Assembly: GCA_030278955.1 (NCBI GenBank)
Contig: JAOANR010000004.1
Location: forward strand, 21,708,976 to 21,772,975
DNA from: Hygrophila difformis
Lineage: Eukaryota > Streptophyta > Magnoliopsida > Lamiales > Acanthaceae
DNA: 64,000 nt
Direction: 5' to 3'
Below the pieces are notes generated by a model, which did no database searches, was not told the origin of the DNA, and saw nothing but the letters and a program-made list of their open reading frames with translations. Position 1 is the first letter of the stretch. The number at the start of each line of letters is the position of its first letter. A program made the translations under genes and the position numbers. Below, piece by piece: positions 21,468-32,844 of the stretch.

Positions 21468-23029
21468 CACAAACATAGATCTAAATTGTTCTTACTTTCC
21501 TCGTCGAATGGCGAAAACAACGATAATGACAATCTACTGTCCACTTCATGACCATTATAATCACGATGATCCACATTCTTTCCCTCCTGCTGCTGATCCA
21601 ACCCTGGCTTCAGCTTCTTGTTTGCATCCGTTCTATTCGATTTTAGAGATAAACTGAGATCAAGTGGCACTTCATCACCACATGGGAACTTTCTCTTCAA
21701 ACTGCTTTCGCGTGGAAGATAAGAAGTCTGCAGCAGACGAATCGCGTTGTCGGATTGTCGTATATCTGCGAGTAATGATCTTCTTGCTGATGTGTGGCTT
21801 GTGGAGCTCGTCGCGATCTGGGATTGGCACTGTATTCGGTTCATTCTTTTGTGATCAGTTTCCAGAAGTTTCCAAGAAGGATGATGAAATTGCCTGTTTA
21901 TTTGGAGATTTTGATCAGAAGCCCTAATTGAAGATTCGTGTGATGACGATCCATGGTCGATCTCAAAAATTGTACTTTGATCATTTAACCTGAATATTGA
22001 AGTGAATTGGCTACGGCCCAACAGGGAATTTCTGTACCTAAATCAAATGGGTGAATTTAAAAGATTAGGTTTCTTCATGGAAGGTTGAGAAATGGTAATA
22101 AAAAAAGGTAGTAATAAACAAAGAAGTTTTGATTCGCATACCTCAAGCTGGAAATTTGTGTTTGGTTAAGGTTAGAGCTCTGTAGCATCGAGAGTTGGCT
22201 AAGGTTATAAATATGTCGATCGCTGGCGGCATCGAGTACCAGTCTTTGCTCAGCAAGAACTATTTTGATTGAAGCAAAAACAAAATTCCCAAATTAGAAG
22301 TCTTTATTATTAGAACAAAAACCCTAATTTAATTTCTTTATTTAGTTTTTGTTGCATACCTTGACTGGGATCATCAATCTTCTTGCTTCTGTACATCTAA
22401 AATTGAATTCAGTATATCAAAAATTAAATCTTGAAATTCACAAATTATAGAAAGACTAATAAAAAAAAAAAAGGTAAAATCAGAAATCAGACAAATTGTT
22501 TAATTTCTCTCAATATATATACCTGAAGATGACTCTTGACATGAGCAATACTAAGCCCTTTAACATTCATCAACTGAAGGACCAACTTAGGGGTTGCCTC
22601 TACACATCAAAAGAGAACCACCAAATCAGTAAGAAATAAATTGTCCCTTTACAACAAGCAAATCAATCAAAGAAAACCCAAAAAAAATTGAGATTATTAT
22701 ATCTCAAAGGGCTCACTTTCTTCTCCCCCGAGTCTTTCCACAGCATGAACAAAGCAAAGGTGGAGTTCCGGTGTCCACCTGAGCCGGGGTGTCCTTGACC
22801 GGTGGTACGGCCTAACGGATCCAGAACTCGCCCTTTTTGAGTGATTATTATTACTATGACTGTTATTCTCCTCAACTGTGCTGTTGCTGGAGGTGTGCCC
22901 GTTGGCGTGGTTTTCGTGAACTTCTTCTTCTTCTTCTTCGTGTTCTCCTTCGACTCGGCTTGTCATCTTGGAATTCTCCATGCCTTTGCTTAACTCAGAA
23001 TTGGCAGCAGCCGTTTGCTGCGTATACAT
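21467..23029 (-). CDS. GARP (G2-like, MYB-SHAQKYF) transcription factor, five coding exons
   Basis: A host gene with intact splicing frame. Exons, minus strand: 23029-22717, 22599-22523, 22396-22360, 22259-22142, 22037-21467; together 1116 bp, 371 residues plus stop. All introns have GT-AG ends and phases agree. The DNA-binding domain starts PRLRWTPELHLCFVHAVERL in exon 1 and ends with SIAHVKSHLQMYRSKKIDD in exons 2-3, the plant GARP single-MYB fold that reads DNA in the nucleus. An acidic Glu-run lies before it. The last exon has EAR-type repressor motifs LDLSLSL, LSLSLF and a final LDLCL, so it probably represses transcription. The first in-frame ATG is 23029; 22981 (MENSKM) is an alternative. 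The domain resembles Arabidopsis At2g40260/At2g38300-type proteins more than KANADI. Confidence 0.9.
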
Positions 23030-25438
23030 ATCTATATATATATATGTATTCAGATTATGGTTGGAAATTGGAATTTGAAGTGGAAAATTATTCAACAATG
23101 GATTTGTTTCCTTGAGTGCTGAAATATTGATATGATTCGATCTGTGGTAAATTTGTTGAAAATTTTTTGTTCTTGTGAAGAGAGAAAAGGGCAGATGGAA
23201 GGAGAAGAATTAATAAGAAAGGGTTGCTACGAAAGTGGTTAGAATTGGGAATGAAATCCTTGTTTATTTTTGGTAATATATACAAGAATTTCCTTTCTCC
23301 CCCAACTACTACTTGTTTACTTTTCTAGACAAAAACAATTATTTGGATCATCCCATTTCGGGTACATTTATTTCTATGTGTTTGATCCCGTTTTTCCTTG
23401 CTGTTAAAACTTTGTACTATTTAACTCTTGGTCAAAATTACCCCCTCTGATCTCTGATAAAATTAACCATACAATACCAATAAATTGAACTTTAATTTTT
23501 TAAAGAGCAATCACTTTCATTTTTTAGATGTTTTAATAAGTGGTATATTTTTTTGGTAAAAATAGGTGAGTGAATATAAGGGAAAGTGAGAGAAATAAAT
23601 ATAAATAAAAATCGGGAGTATTCTTTTTTAATCATTGACACTCATATGTCGGCAAAGGTGTGTGAGAACCAGCCACACAAATTACAAATAGGGAAGGCAT
23701 ACAGGGGCCGGGTGGAAATCGAATTGTCAGCCATAAGGTTGGAAGTTAGATGGTATAGCCACTGGGCGAAGTCTTCATTCCAAAAAATCAGCAGTATTAA
23801 AAATATAAAATATATTTATAAATAAAAAATAATTTTAAAAAAAAACACGAGTCAAATACTTGACTCAACTTGGTACTCGACATCATTGTACTCGAGCTCG
23901 AGCTCGATACTCGATTGAATACGACTCAACTCGACTCGAATTTTTGAGTACGAGTCGAGTTTTTTCCGACTGAATACCTAATCGAGTTCGAATAGATCTA
24001 TTCATTAATAACCCCTAATCTGGTATATGTTTCTATGAACGTTTATTCCCAACAAATTAATTCTGCTGAGTTTTGATGGTATCCCATCTATTCCAATTAA
24101 TTAATTAATTAATAATTAAATTGTTTCAATTAACGACGAACATGCCCTAATAAGCCCCCAACAAAACATAAAATACAAGCGAAAAAAAATCGAGATCAGT
24201 GAGTCTGACATAAATCTTTGTAAGAGAGCTCATCCGTTTTCCGATCCATACATGTGGCCAGTGGATCCCTTTCCCTTTCCGTCAAGCTCCTGGGACCTCT
24301 TCAGGAAAAATCAATATTCTTGTTGTATGGTGCTGAAATCCCGGAGCATCCCAAGTACCCACCCAACATGTATGCCTGTAAACAAAGAATATATATGGCT
24401 CATGTATACCCTATTAAATATGATTAATACATGTGGTTTCAGTAAACAGACAAAAGTCCTACAAGTCAAAGATCAATAAAATTGTGGTATTTGTAATCCC
24501 ATTATTATTTTAAAACCAAATTTTCTGTCCTTGAATATTTTAATATTTTAATACTTACAATTATACTTGTGGAGCTTGAACTAAACCCTAACCCCTATAG
24601 ACTAGTGTAGTGAGTACATAATCAAAATTACCCACCTCTACTCATCAGAAAATATAAATAAAGAAAAACAAGTAAAATTTAATATTAAAAAGGAAAAAGA
24701 AAAGAAAATATTTTTTAAAAAAATATGTATATTCTTAAGTTGGAAGTAATATACTAAAAAGAATGTTATGAAAAGTTTAATTTCTTTATTTTTTTTTTTC
24801 GAAGCTGAAGCCAGAAAATACAAGAAAAAGCAAAGGTAGAAAAAAAACTGAAAGAAATTCTAGCTAGAATCAGAAATAAAGTTTAATAAAGAAATAAAGT
24901 TTAATATTCTTTAGTTGGAAAGAAAAAGAAATGGAAATGAACGGGTGTTTTATAATTTTTTTCATAGTAATTAATTATTTAATATATAAAATATACTGAA
25001 GGTAAAATTAGTTGCAGTCTCTTTTCCCTCTATTTTACTTTTAAATCGGTTCAATTTTAAACAAATGAAAAAAGAAAGAAAAAGACTCATTCCAAACCTG
25101 TCTCCTTAAAAAAAAAATTTAAAAATAAACAATCTTGACAACATTTACCAAAAAAAAAAAAAAAAAAAAAAGCAAAAAAAATCTTCAACACGTATTAGGG
25201 CAGTAACGAATTCAGACAACCGAGTAAACATATGTAAAATATAACTCAACAGTATAATAAATAATGCATAATTCCCTAACCACATCAATAAAATACTCAT
25301 TGAATTTAACAATAATGCATGTTTAATTCAACAATAAAATTGGCAGGAAGGTGTCACTGCTGGCCCTAACCCCTAATAACCCCTCTTTTGTTAAGCTAAA
25401 GTTTGACTCTATTCTTCTTTGTTCTGTTGATGCATTGT
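23030..25438. other. Upstream flank of the GARP gene and intergenic sequence
   Basis: AT-rich. It holds the likely GARP promoter (TA-repeats at 23031-23050), a short block of ACTCGA-type repeats with strong hairpins (23846-23996), and no other gene I can support. Confidence 0.55.
23846..23996. repeat. ACTCGA-rich block with hairpins
   Basis: Repeats of ACTCGA/TCGAGT. GAGTCAA/TTGACTC pair across a 4-nt loop (23849-23866) and an 11-bp stem AACTCGACTCG/CGAGTCGAGTT spans a 12-nt loop (23928-23961). Confidence 0.75.
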
Positions 25439-25441
25439 TTA

Positions 25442-25903
25442 GGGCCCGTTTGGATTGGCTTTTGAAAAAAGCAGAAGCCAAAAGTAGAAGCAGAAGCAGA
25501 AGTCAAAAGCAAAAGCATGTAACTTTTGTGTTTGGATGGAATGCTTGAAAAGCGGCTTTTTTTAAAAATATGTTTGGATGAATAAAAATGAAAAGTGCTT
25601 TTGGAATGTGGTAATTACTAAAAAGGACATGCTATTTAATATGATAATAAGATATATTTATAGTGTAATTTATATTAAGTAGTGGGGGTATTTAAGTCTT
25701 TGCACATTTTACGAAGTGCTTTTGGCTTCTGCTTTTGGGAGAAGCACCCCCTGGGCTGCTTCTCCCAGAAGCACTTTTTTGGCTTCTCATGGTGCTTTTG
25801 CTTTTTTCCAAAAGCCAAAACAAACACCTCTTTTTTATCAGAAGTGCTTTTGACAGAAGTAAAAGCCAAAAGCACTCCCCCAAAAGCCAATCCAAACGGC
25901 CTC
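25442..25903. mobile_element. Tourist-like MITE (462 bp)
   Basis: Terminal inverted repeats share CCGTTTGGATTGGCTTTTG (left GGGCCCG..., right reverse complement GAGGCCG...), flanked by the 3-bp duplication TTA (25439-25441 and 25904-25906). TWA duplications and these ends fit the PIF/Harbinger (Tourist) group. No coding capacity. Interior is rich in AAAAGC words. Confidence 0.85.
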
Positions 25904-25906
25904 TTA

Positions 25907-26599
25907 ATGTCGTTTAATAATGCGACTATAGGAAACAATTGTTGGTTTCTTACTTACGGATCCAGTTGTGCTTTATACAATAAATTCACATTTGCTAAAT
26001 TGCTATACACGTAAGATTAATACAGTAATTTACAATATGTTGTTTACAATATCACATATAAATAGGATAATGGAATAAATGCAGTAAAGGCCAAATATAT
26101 TGGTGCGTAGTGTTTGGCATCTTGTACCTATTGTCATATACTGCAAGTGTATATGTCAGATAAGTCAACTTGGGTAAGGTTTAATTTAATGGGGTATAGA
26201 ATTGATTAATTATTTTACCACAAATATTTTAATTCCTGATTTTACAGAGGGCTTCGATATGAAGATAATGTCTCAGAACAGCTAAATCAAATCAATTAAT
26301 TTGTGAGACAGATAAAATAGCTTTTTTTAAAGTGATAAAATAAGTTAAAATAATGTTTAATATACTCTTTTTAAAACCGTTACAAATAACAATATTTTAA
26401 ATTTACAGGGCAATATTGTAATAATATAAATATATAATATTGAAATCATCTTAGTTTCTAATATATCTCCACATTTGTGGCATGCGCTCTCAGTCCTTTC
26501 CATCGCGTGCGTCAGTTCTGGAAAACAAAATACATGTTCAAATTTTTTTTGGTTTGTATTAACATTTACTTCCGTTTTGAAATGTTTATGTACATACTC
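25907..26599. other. AT-rich intergenic sequence
   Basis: No gene, RNA or element border seen. Confidence 0.5.
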
Positions 26600-26790
26600 A
26601 CTTTTCATGCAAACCAATGCACATTTTTAACCATTAATAACTTAAGTTCAGTACAAGTAAAAATTTTAGAAGTTCAATATTTGAAAATTACACGGCGAGA
26701 TGAATCTAACAAGATCTGGCTATATTTTAACTTGTATAACTATGATAAAACTTTAAGTGAAAGTCTGTATGCGAATAGTACCACCTAACC
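26600..26790. repeat. Diverged direct repeat, copy 1
   Basis: Shares ordered blocks with 27232-27410: CCAATGCACATTT, then TAATAACT, GTAAAAATT, TCTAACAAGATC and AAACTTTAAGT. Roughly 180 bp, diverged. Unnamed dispersed repeat. Confidence 0.65.
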
Positions 26791-27231
26791 AAATCTGAAA
26801 AATATAGGAATATGGAGGTAGTACATTCGTTAATGATACATTCTTATTTGACGAAATTCAATATATATTTTCAATTCTTTATAACTAAAATTGTATACAA
26901 CTAAAAAGTATAAACATTTGATATTCTAAAATATGTTATTAGACGAATCCAACAAGACCTAATATATTTTTTTGTTTAATTGTGCTTAAAAGTTTGATTA
27001 AAATGACGTAATAAATAGGGAAAAAAAGGCCAATATAGTCCTTTTTTTTACAAAAAGGTCAAATCAGTCTTTTTTTTATTTTTTGCCCAATTGGTCCACT
27101 ACATACACTAATTACGTTTCAATCGGTCCTCCATCCACTAATTATGCCCTAATTACATATTTTTGGTCAAATCAGTCCTTTTTTTTCAAAAAATCTAAAT
27201 TGATTCGTTATTATTTTTTGGTCCCTTTAAT

Positions 27232-27410
27232 GCAGTCCAATGCACATTTCAAACCACTAATAACTCAAATTCGATATAAGTAAAAATTCTAAAATTTCGA
27301 TATTTATAAACTACACGAAGAGACGTATCTAACAAGATCCTACTTGGCTCATTTTAATTTGTATATCTATGTTTAAACTTTAAGTCAAAAAAAGTGTGTG
27401 AATAGTAGCA
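27232..27410. repeat. Diverged direct repeat, copy 2
   Basis: Second copy of the repeat at 26600-26790, same orientation, about 630 bp further on. Confidence 0.65.
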
Positions 27411-27414
27411 AATT

Positions 27415-27594
27415 ATATAATGTAGTTATTAAAAAAATTGAGGGAGTATATCGCATAAAATGGTGTTTCTCCATAAAATGTAGTTATTAAAAAAATGGAT
27501 CATCTTTTAGAATTCAGTGGTTTTTGGTGTTTCTCCATAAAATGAAGACCAATTGCGATATACTCCCTCCATTTTTTTAAATAACTACATTGTA
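27415..27594. repeat. Inverted repeat with Stowaway-like ends
   Basis: Arms 27415-27454 and 27554-27594 pair over about 40 bp and contain GAGGGAGTATATCGCA / TGCGATATACTCCCTCC. The CTCCCTCC words are typical of Stowaway MITE termini, but here they point inward, so this may be two abutting remnants. Confidence 0.6.
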
Positions 27595-28138
27595 TTACTT
27601 ATGCGTTGAAAATAACTTGATAGTGAAATACATGAAATTATCCGAATTCCGCTCCATTTTATCGAAAAATCCACAAAAATAAATCAAGATCAATCACAAT
27701 TAAGGGCATTTGGTTTGGGGATTCAAAATACCCACTAGAGAATGAAACATGCCCATGTTTGGTTCGGGCATGTTTCATGTGAGAATGTCACTCCCACCGA
27801 GATGGGAATATTAATGGTTTTGGTTGGAAATGTGATTTTCACTCAAAAGGCAAGTAAATTTAAACTACTACCTCCATTTTGTCTACTTTTATACTAATTT
27901 GTCTTTTATACCCCTACCTTTTATACTTATTTTATTTTATAAATTTAGATATTTATATTCTAGAAACTGATAAATATATAAAATTTAATTTTAAAAATCA
28001 ATTTAATTTTTTTAAAATTATTTAAACATATTTTTAAATATATATTCTCATATTTGCTTAAAATTTATTTATCTTCTGTAACAAAATAAAAGTAATAAAG
28101 ATTAGTGACATTAAATTATTTAATTATCATACAATAAA

Positions 28139-28435
28139 TGTAATACCCCGAAATATGGCTTAAATAGAATGAAATAAGCTACTCATACTAACAAGGTACT
28201 TTCCTTTCTTTGTACCCATCCTATAAGAACTCCAAAGTTAAGTGTGTTTGCCTTGAAGTAATTTTAGGATGAGTGACCTCCTGGGAAGTCTCACAGTGTG
28301 TGCGTGAGTGAGGCCATAAAACACACTGGAAAGAGCTCATGTTGGTTTGTGGGGTCAGCATTATTCACTCTGGAGCCGGCAACATCTAGAGTAACACCTT
28401 GCCTTTCCGTTGCACCGAAAAACCAGAGTGTGATA
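28139..28435 (+). mobile_element. Cassandra solo LTR (297 bp)
   Basis: Starts TGTAATACCCCG and ends in a decayed GTGTGATA, flanked by ATAAA on both sides (28134-28138 and 28436-28440). It carries a 5S rRNA-derived segment, the hallmark of Cassandra TRIM elements. No internal domain, so a recombination product. Confidence 0.85.
28216..28296 (+). other. 5S rRNA-derived segment in Cassandra LTR
   Basis: Compared with plant 5S rRNA, the A-box region AAGTTAAGTGTGTTTG and the C-box region GGATGAGTGACCTCCTGGGA are recognisable, with an extra spacer between. It is an element part and not a ribosomal 5S gene. The internal Pol III promoter is partly kept. Confidence 0.85.
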
Positions 28436-28692
28436 ATAAATTATATATAAATTTTTTTATATATTTTAAAAAATAAATCGATTTAATATTATTTATTTTT
28501 AAGCAAAATGAATTATTTATAAAATTTATTCAATATAAATTGAAGGACATTATAATAAATTAATTAGAACTGAAAATTTGAGATTTTGAATCCAATCAAA
28601 CGCAATAATATCAAAACATCAAAATATAAAATTCTCAGCAATTTCACATTCGCATTGGTAATGTAAGATCCATCCAACCAAACGTCCCCTTA

Positions 28693-28826
28693 GAGTTAGA
28701 TTTTGGATGAAATCCATCTATATGAAGTATCAGCCTTCATAATGGTCCTTGCGCCATATTGGAAATCTGCGAGAAGGTATAGGGTTTGCACTCTCTACTG
28801 GCCGAAATTATTATGTACAACCCATA
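28693..28826. other. Spacer between DNA transposon and tandem Cassandra
   Basis: Nothing recognisable. Confidence 0.4.
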
Positions 28827-29114
28827 TGTAACACCGGTATTTTCGTGCAACAGAAAGACAGTGTGTTACTCTAGATGTTGACGGCTCCGGAGTGAATGCT
28901 AACCTCACAAACCAGCATGAGCTCTTTGCAGTGCATTTTGGTCTCACTCATGGACACCCTGAGAGACTTCCCAGGAGGTCACCCATCCTAAAATTTAATC
29001 CAATGCAAGCACGCTTAACACTGGAATTCTTATAGGATGGACAAAAAATAAAAGTACCTTGTTAGTATAAGTAGCTTATTTCATTCCATTTAAGCCATTT
29101 TTCGGGGTATTACA
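28827..29114 (-). repeat. Cassandra LTR1 (288 bp)
   Basis: Ends TGTAACACCGG and GGGGTATTACA on the plus strand. The 5S-like part, minus sense, is at 28963-29040. It abuts a purine tract (29115-29130). Confidence 0.88.
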
Positions 29115-29247
29115 TTCTTCCCCCCTTAAGATCGCAACGCCCTCACTGCGTTCGGCCATCCACATCCTTAGACGCCTCAACCATCCACATACTGTGGGCC
29201 TTTCACCCCACTAGGCGCATGAATACCACAGCACGCTCTCACCGTTT

Positions 29248-29260
29248 GGCTCTGATACCA
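29248..29260 (-). other. Cassandra primer-binding site (tRNA-Met)
   Basis: Reverse complement TGGTATCAGAGCC, two bases from the LTR2 start. The second internal domain has a mutated copy near 33109-33121. Confidence 0.85.
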
Positions 29261-29419
29261 TCTGTAACACCCTCATTTTCACCGCAGCGGAAAGACATGG
29301 TGTTATTCTAGATGTTGCCGGCTCCGGAGTGAATTCTGACCCCACAAACCAACATGAGCTCTTTCCAATACGTTTTGACCTCACTCACCTACACCCTGAG
29401 AGACTTCCCATGAGGTCAC

Positions 29420-32400
29420 TGAAGACAGCCATTTATGACTGCCATACTTGTCCAAATCCGTGTCCAAGATAGCTTAATCTGGTCTAATTTTTATAGAAAA
29501 TGCTGGAAAATGTGAAAAAGATTTTATGTAAATTAGGAAAGAATAGGATCAGAGAAAGAGCTTAAATAGTAGAAAAGATTGGTATAAAAATAGAAAAATC
29601 TCGCGCTTTGATCTTACTGGAAACTGATCCACACGCTGTTAAATTCAGGAAAAAGACGATACGCTATGTCATTTGGACAACGCGTGAGAAGAAGCCAGAA
29701 ATGAAGAGCGAGATTGAGGATCTAAGCAAAGAAAGTCAAGGAAGTCTACGCGTTGAGCTGAGAAAGCTAAGCGAGAAGAAGTCTTAAGAAAGAAAGCTCA
29801 CGCTTTGACAGGAACCAGAATCTTAACAAAGCACAAAGTGAGGAGATAAGTCCACAGTAAGCTAAGGTGAGCAAGAAAGTTATTTCCAGGACGGGAGGCG
29901 GTTACTTCGCGCACATCTATAAATAAGGACCTAGAGCTTAGCTCTAGGCATCGGAGGAGTTTAGATTTTCAGTCTCATAGTTCTCCCGATCACTTTACAG
30001 TTTTCGTAGGTAGGTAGATAGATTTCCGATTTCTATTCTTGCGATTATTGTAAATGTTCTTCAGAATTTACTTTAGCATTAGTAGATTAGATTTAATTTC
30101 TCTTGGTAGAATAGATTAAGAATCTACTGGAGAGAAGAATTCTGCAATCGGAAGTGTTTCAATTCCATTCCAATGACGATCGATTCATCTTGTTTTCTTC
30201 GTGTTCATCAAATCAAACTCGCATTTTCTGATGAATTTCAGATTTCTAGGTATATTTGTTTGTTTTTCTGTTTACATTTTCTGTTGTATGAAGATAAATC
30301 ATGTTTTAGATTATATATAATCTTTTGGAATCTTAATCTTTTAATCGAAACAGCTGGTTAAGTTCTGAACGATGGTTGAATCCATGATAGAATTTCAAAT
30401 TAGAATTCAGAATCTCCATTTGCATTATTCGTAAACATTATGAGATTTTGGAAATCCAGTTTTGAATCTGTTGTTCTAGTTCTTTAATTTTGCAAACAGA
30501 TGATGTAATGTTTTGCAGATCACTTGATTCTGAATTTCTTAGAAATTAGCAATTCGTATTGAATAATTCCTTCATATTATTGTTCTCCAGATCATAATCG
30601 TTCTCAAAATCCATATTTCTTAGAGTTTTGGAATCTGTATCTTTCCAGCTTGATATTGTTCTTAGTAAAACTGTTAAAGAAATTAGATTAAGTTGTTATT
30701 TCAATCTGATTTTGATTCCATGAACATTTCTGTTGGTTAAGCAAGATGATCCTCGCCATATTCTCGAAAGACCCACGCAGTGTTAAGCATCATGTGATAA
30801 TCTTTCAGATCTAAAATTCTAAGTTCACAAGCTTAGCTAAGCTGGTTTCAGGACAAATCTCGCTATATTCTTGAATACATATTGCGAGAGGAATCACTGA
30901 AAACACTTCAACTTCATATTTACCTTCGTACATATACTTATCCTTGCTATGTTCCAGTATAGAATGATGCGAGGGACCTTACCTGCAAACATACACTTCA
31001 TAAAATGCTTTCCCAGAACTCACGCCTTGTTCATTTGAATAAAGCGAAAGACAATCCTGAGATAGCATCTAAATTGACTTCTCTTTAAAAAGAAGCCAAA
31101 TAACCTCTCGCTATATACGTATATCACCTAGTTTATAAAAGGGATTTGAACGACCACGCCGTATTCATGAGAATCTCATAGCGTGGAGTTTCATCTCTCT
31201 GTAATACTTGAATCTGATAAATATAGCGTTGTTCAAATATAGCGCGCGGAAAATTAGAATGTTCATAGTTTTAAACCCCAAGATAATTACTGCGAGTTAT
31301 CTTGGACATCTATTTTGCAGACTTAATTCTCAAATCCTTTTTAAGGGAGAAATTCCTTACATTCTGTCTAGCCCCTACTCTATATTATTGGGGTACCCTA
31401 GCATTTTACTTAGAGGATTCAGAACCCTCATCGTTTCTTTATACATATATTACTTATCTATATCCATATTATTTGGGAATATTTCCCAGATTTAGCAGAG
31501 TACACTAGCTTTTCCATGTTTATAAATTCATCGCTCATGAATCATTACTTTCACATTTACAATCATAAGCATATTGAGATTGAGATGAAGATATAAGTTT
31601 GCTGAATCATCATTTACTTAGGAATAATGTTGAACAAACCTGTTTTATAGTTGGACATTAGGTACCTTTCGTTTAAAAGGGAAAGATGTTTCAAAAATCA
31701 TCTTTTATCTTATGAATTAATGAAAGTCTATAATGAATAACTTCCGGAGGTTATAGATCGTTGTGAGAAACAAAATCACATGCTATGAGTGGGAAGTTAT
31801 GCAGAATAAACATTCATTAATCTTGAGTCAAGTCATGAGTAATTGAAAATATTTACAGAGAACTCCCCTGCCAAATGCATCTGTATGAATCTAAGTAGAC
31901 CAGATGAGTCAAGGATTTTGATTAGCAATTTCATCTTGATATACTCACACGACTATTATTTCTTACAAATACTTATTGGAATTATTTTGAGAAGCTTGAG
32001 TCTCATAAAACCCCTTGAATGATAGATTTAAATATCAGTTCTTTTATCTTTTGTAGAGGACATTCAAGACAGGATTATGAGAATCATTTTTAACAGAATA
32101 ACATAAGGCCAACAATAAGTTCAGACTAGTAATTAGATTGCCTGGATGTGATATTGGTTTTCAATGACTTAATCTGAATCTGAAAGAAACAGATTAAGTG
32201 ATATTTGCAAAAGCTTATACTATGAGATGAGTTTGAAAGATCATCTTTTAGTGTTAAGTATCACATGACTTCAGAACTTACATTGTCATGACACTGGGTC
32301 ACAAGTACTAGTCTTGGGAAAGTGACTTAAGACATGAAGAAATTAGCAAACTTGATAAATGAATTATCTCAATCCTTAGAACCCACGCACTATTCAGATA

Positions 32401-32844
32401 ATCACAAAGCGTGAGTATCTCTGCATAAATCTCATTTTTTTTTCTTTGCCTGTCTGTGAGCATCATTGATTAATTCGTAATCATTTTATCCATTCAATGA
32501 TTTCTTTTACTTTACTTTACATATGCAATTCTTTACAGCTTTCTTTTAAATGTTTCTGCAATTAATTTTCAGCAATAGGTTTTAGACAAAACTCATCATT
32601 CATTGAATAAACCAGAGTACTGTCATTTTAATTATCATGCACTATTAAATGATTCCATCGCATAACCCTCTAGAGAACGATCCCGACAAAATAAATAAAT
32701 ACTGTAAGCTTGATACCGTGCGCTTTCGGTATGCATAAATGCTTTTGAATATACTTTCATCTTCTCTTCATTATTACATTGAATCATATGGGGTGATGAG
32801 GGAAATATTCAAGAGTCACTGGAGTAGATGCTGCAAAAGCTTCA
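29420..32844. mobile_element. 3.4-kb solo LTR inserted in Cassandra LTR2
   Basis: Ends TGAAG and CTTCA form a perfect inverted terminus, and GTCAC is duplicated at 29415-29419 and 32845-32849. No repeated LTR, primer site or protein domain is visible inside, so it looks like one very long LTR. Read on the plus strand it has TATAAATA at 29918-29925, an 8-bp hairpin just after it, and a 3' part with AACGATCCCGAC and a GTGCGCTTTCGG-type end. Lineage unknown to me. A LARD-like element with lost internal parts is an alternative. Confidence 0.75.
29918..29925 (+). promoter_or_regulatory. TATA box of the 3.4-kb solo LTR
   Basis: TATAAATA. At 29930-29948 CCTAGAGC/GCTCTAGG pair across TTA, close to the expected transcription start. 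Confidence 0.55.

Larger units (their letters stand above)
27703..28689. mobile_element. Non-autonomous DNA transposon with TTA duplication, split by a Cassandra LTR
   Basis: Ends AGGGCATTTGGTTTGG and, as reverse complement, GGGGACGTTTGGTTGG are flanked by TTA on both sides (27700-27702 and 28690-28692). No ORF. A Cassandra solo LTR sits inside (28139-28435). PIF/Harbinger-like by duplication; the imperfect terminal repeats lower certainty. Confidence 0.65.

Noticed and set aside
24240..24400. A possible terminal exon on the minus strand (splice-like TTTACAG then an open stretch)
   Set aside because: Short, no recognisable protein and no partner exon nearby.
28216..28296. A genuine 5S rRNA gene
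   Set aside because: Diverged, with a changed spacer between A- and C-box, and enclosed in LTR ends with a target duplication; it is part of Cassandra.
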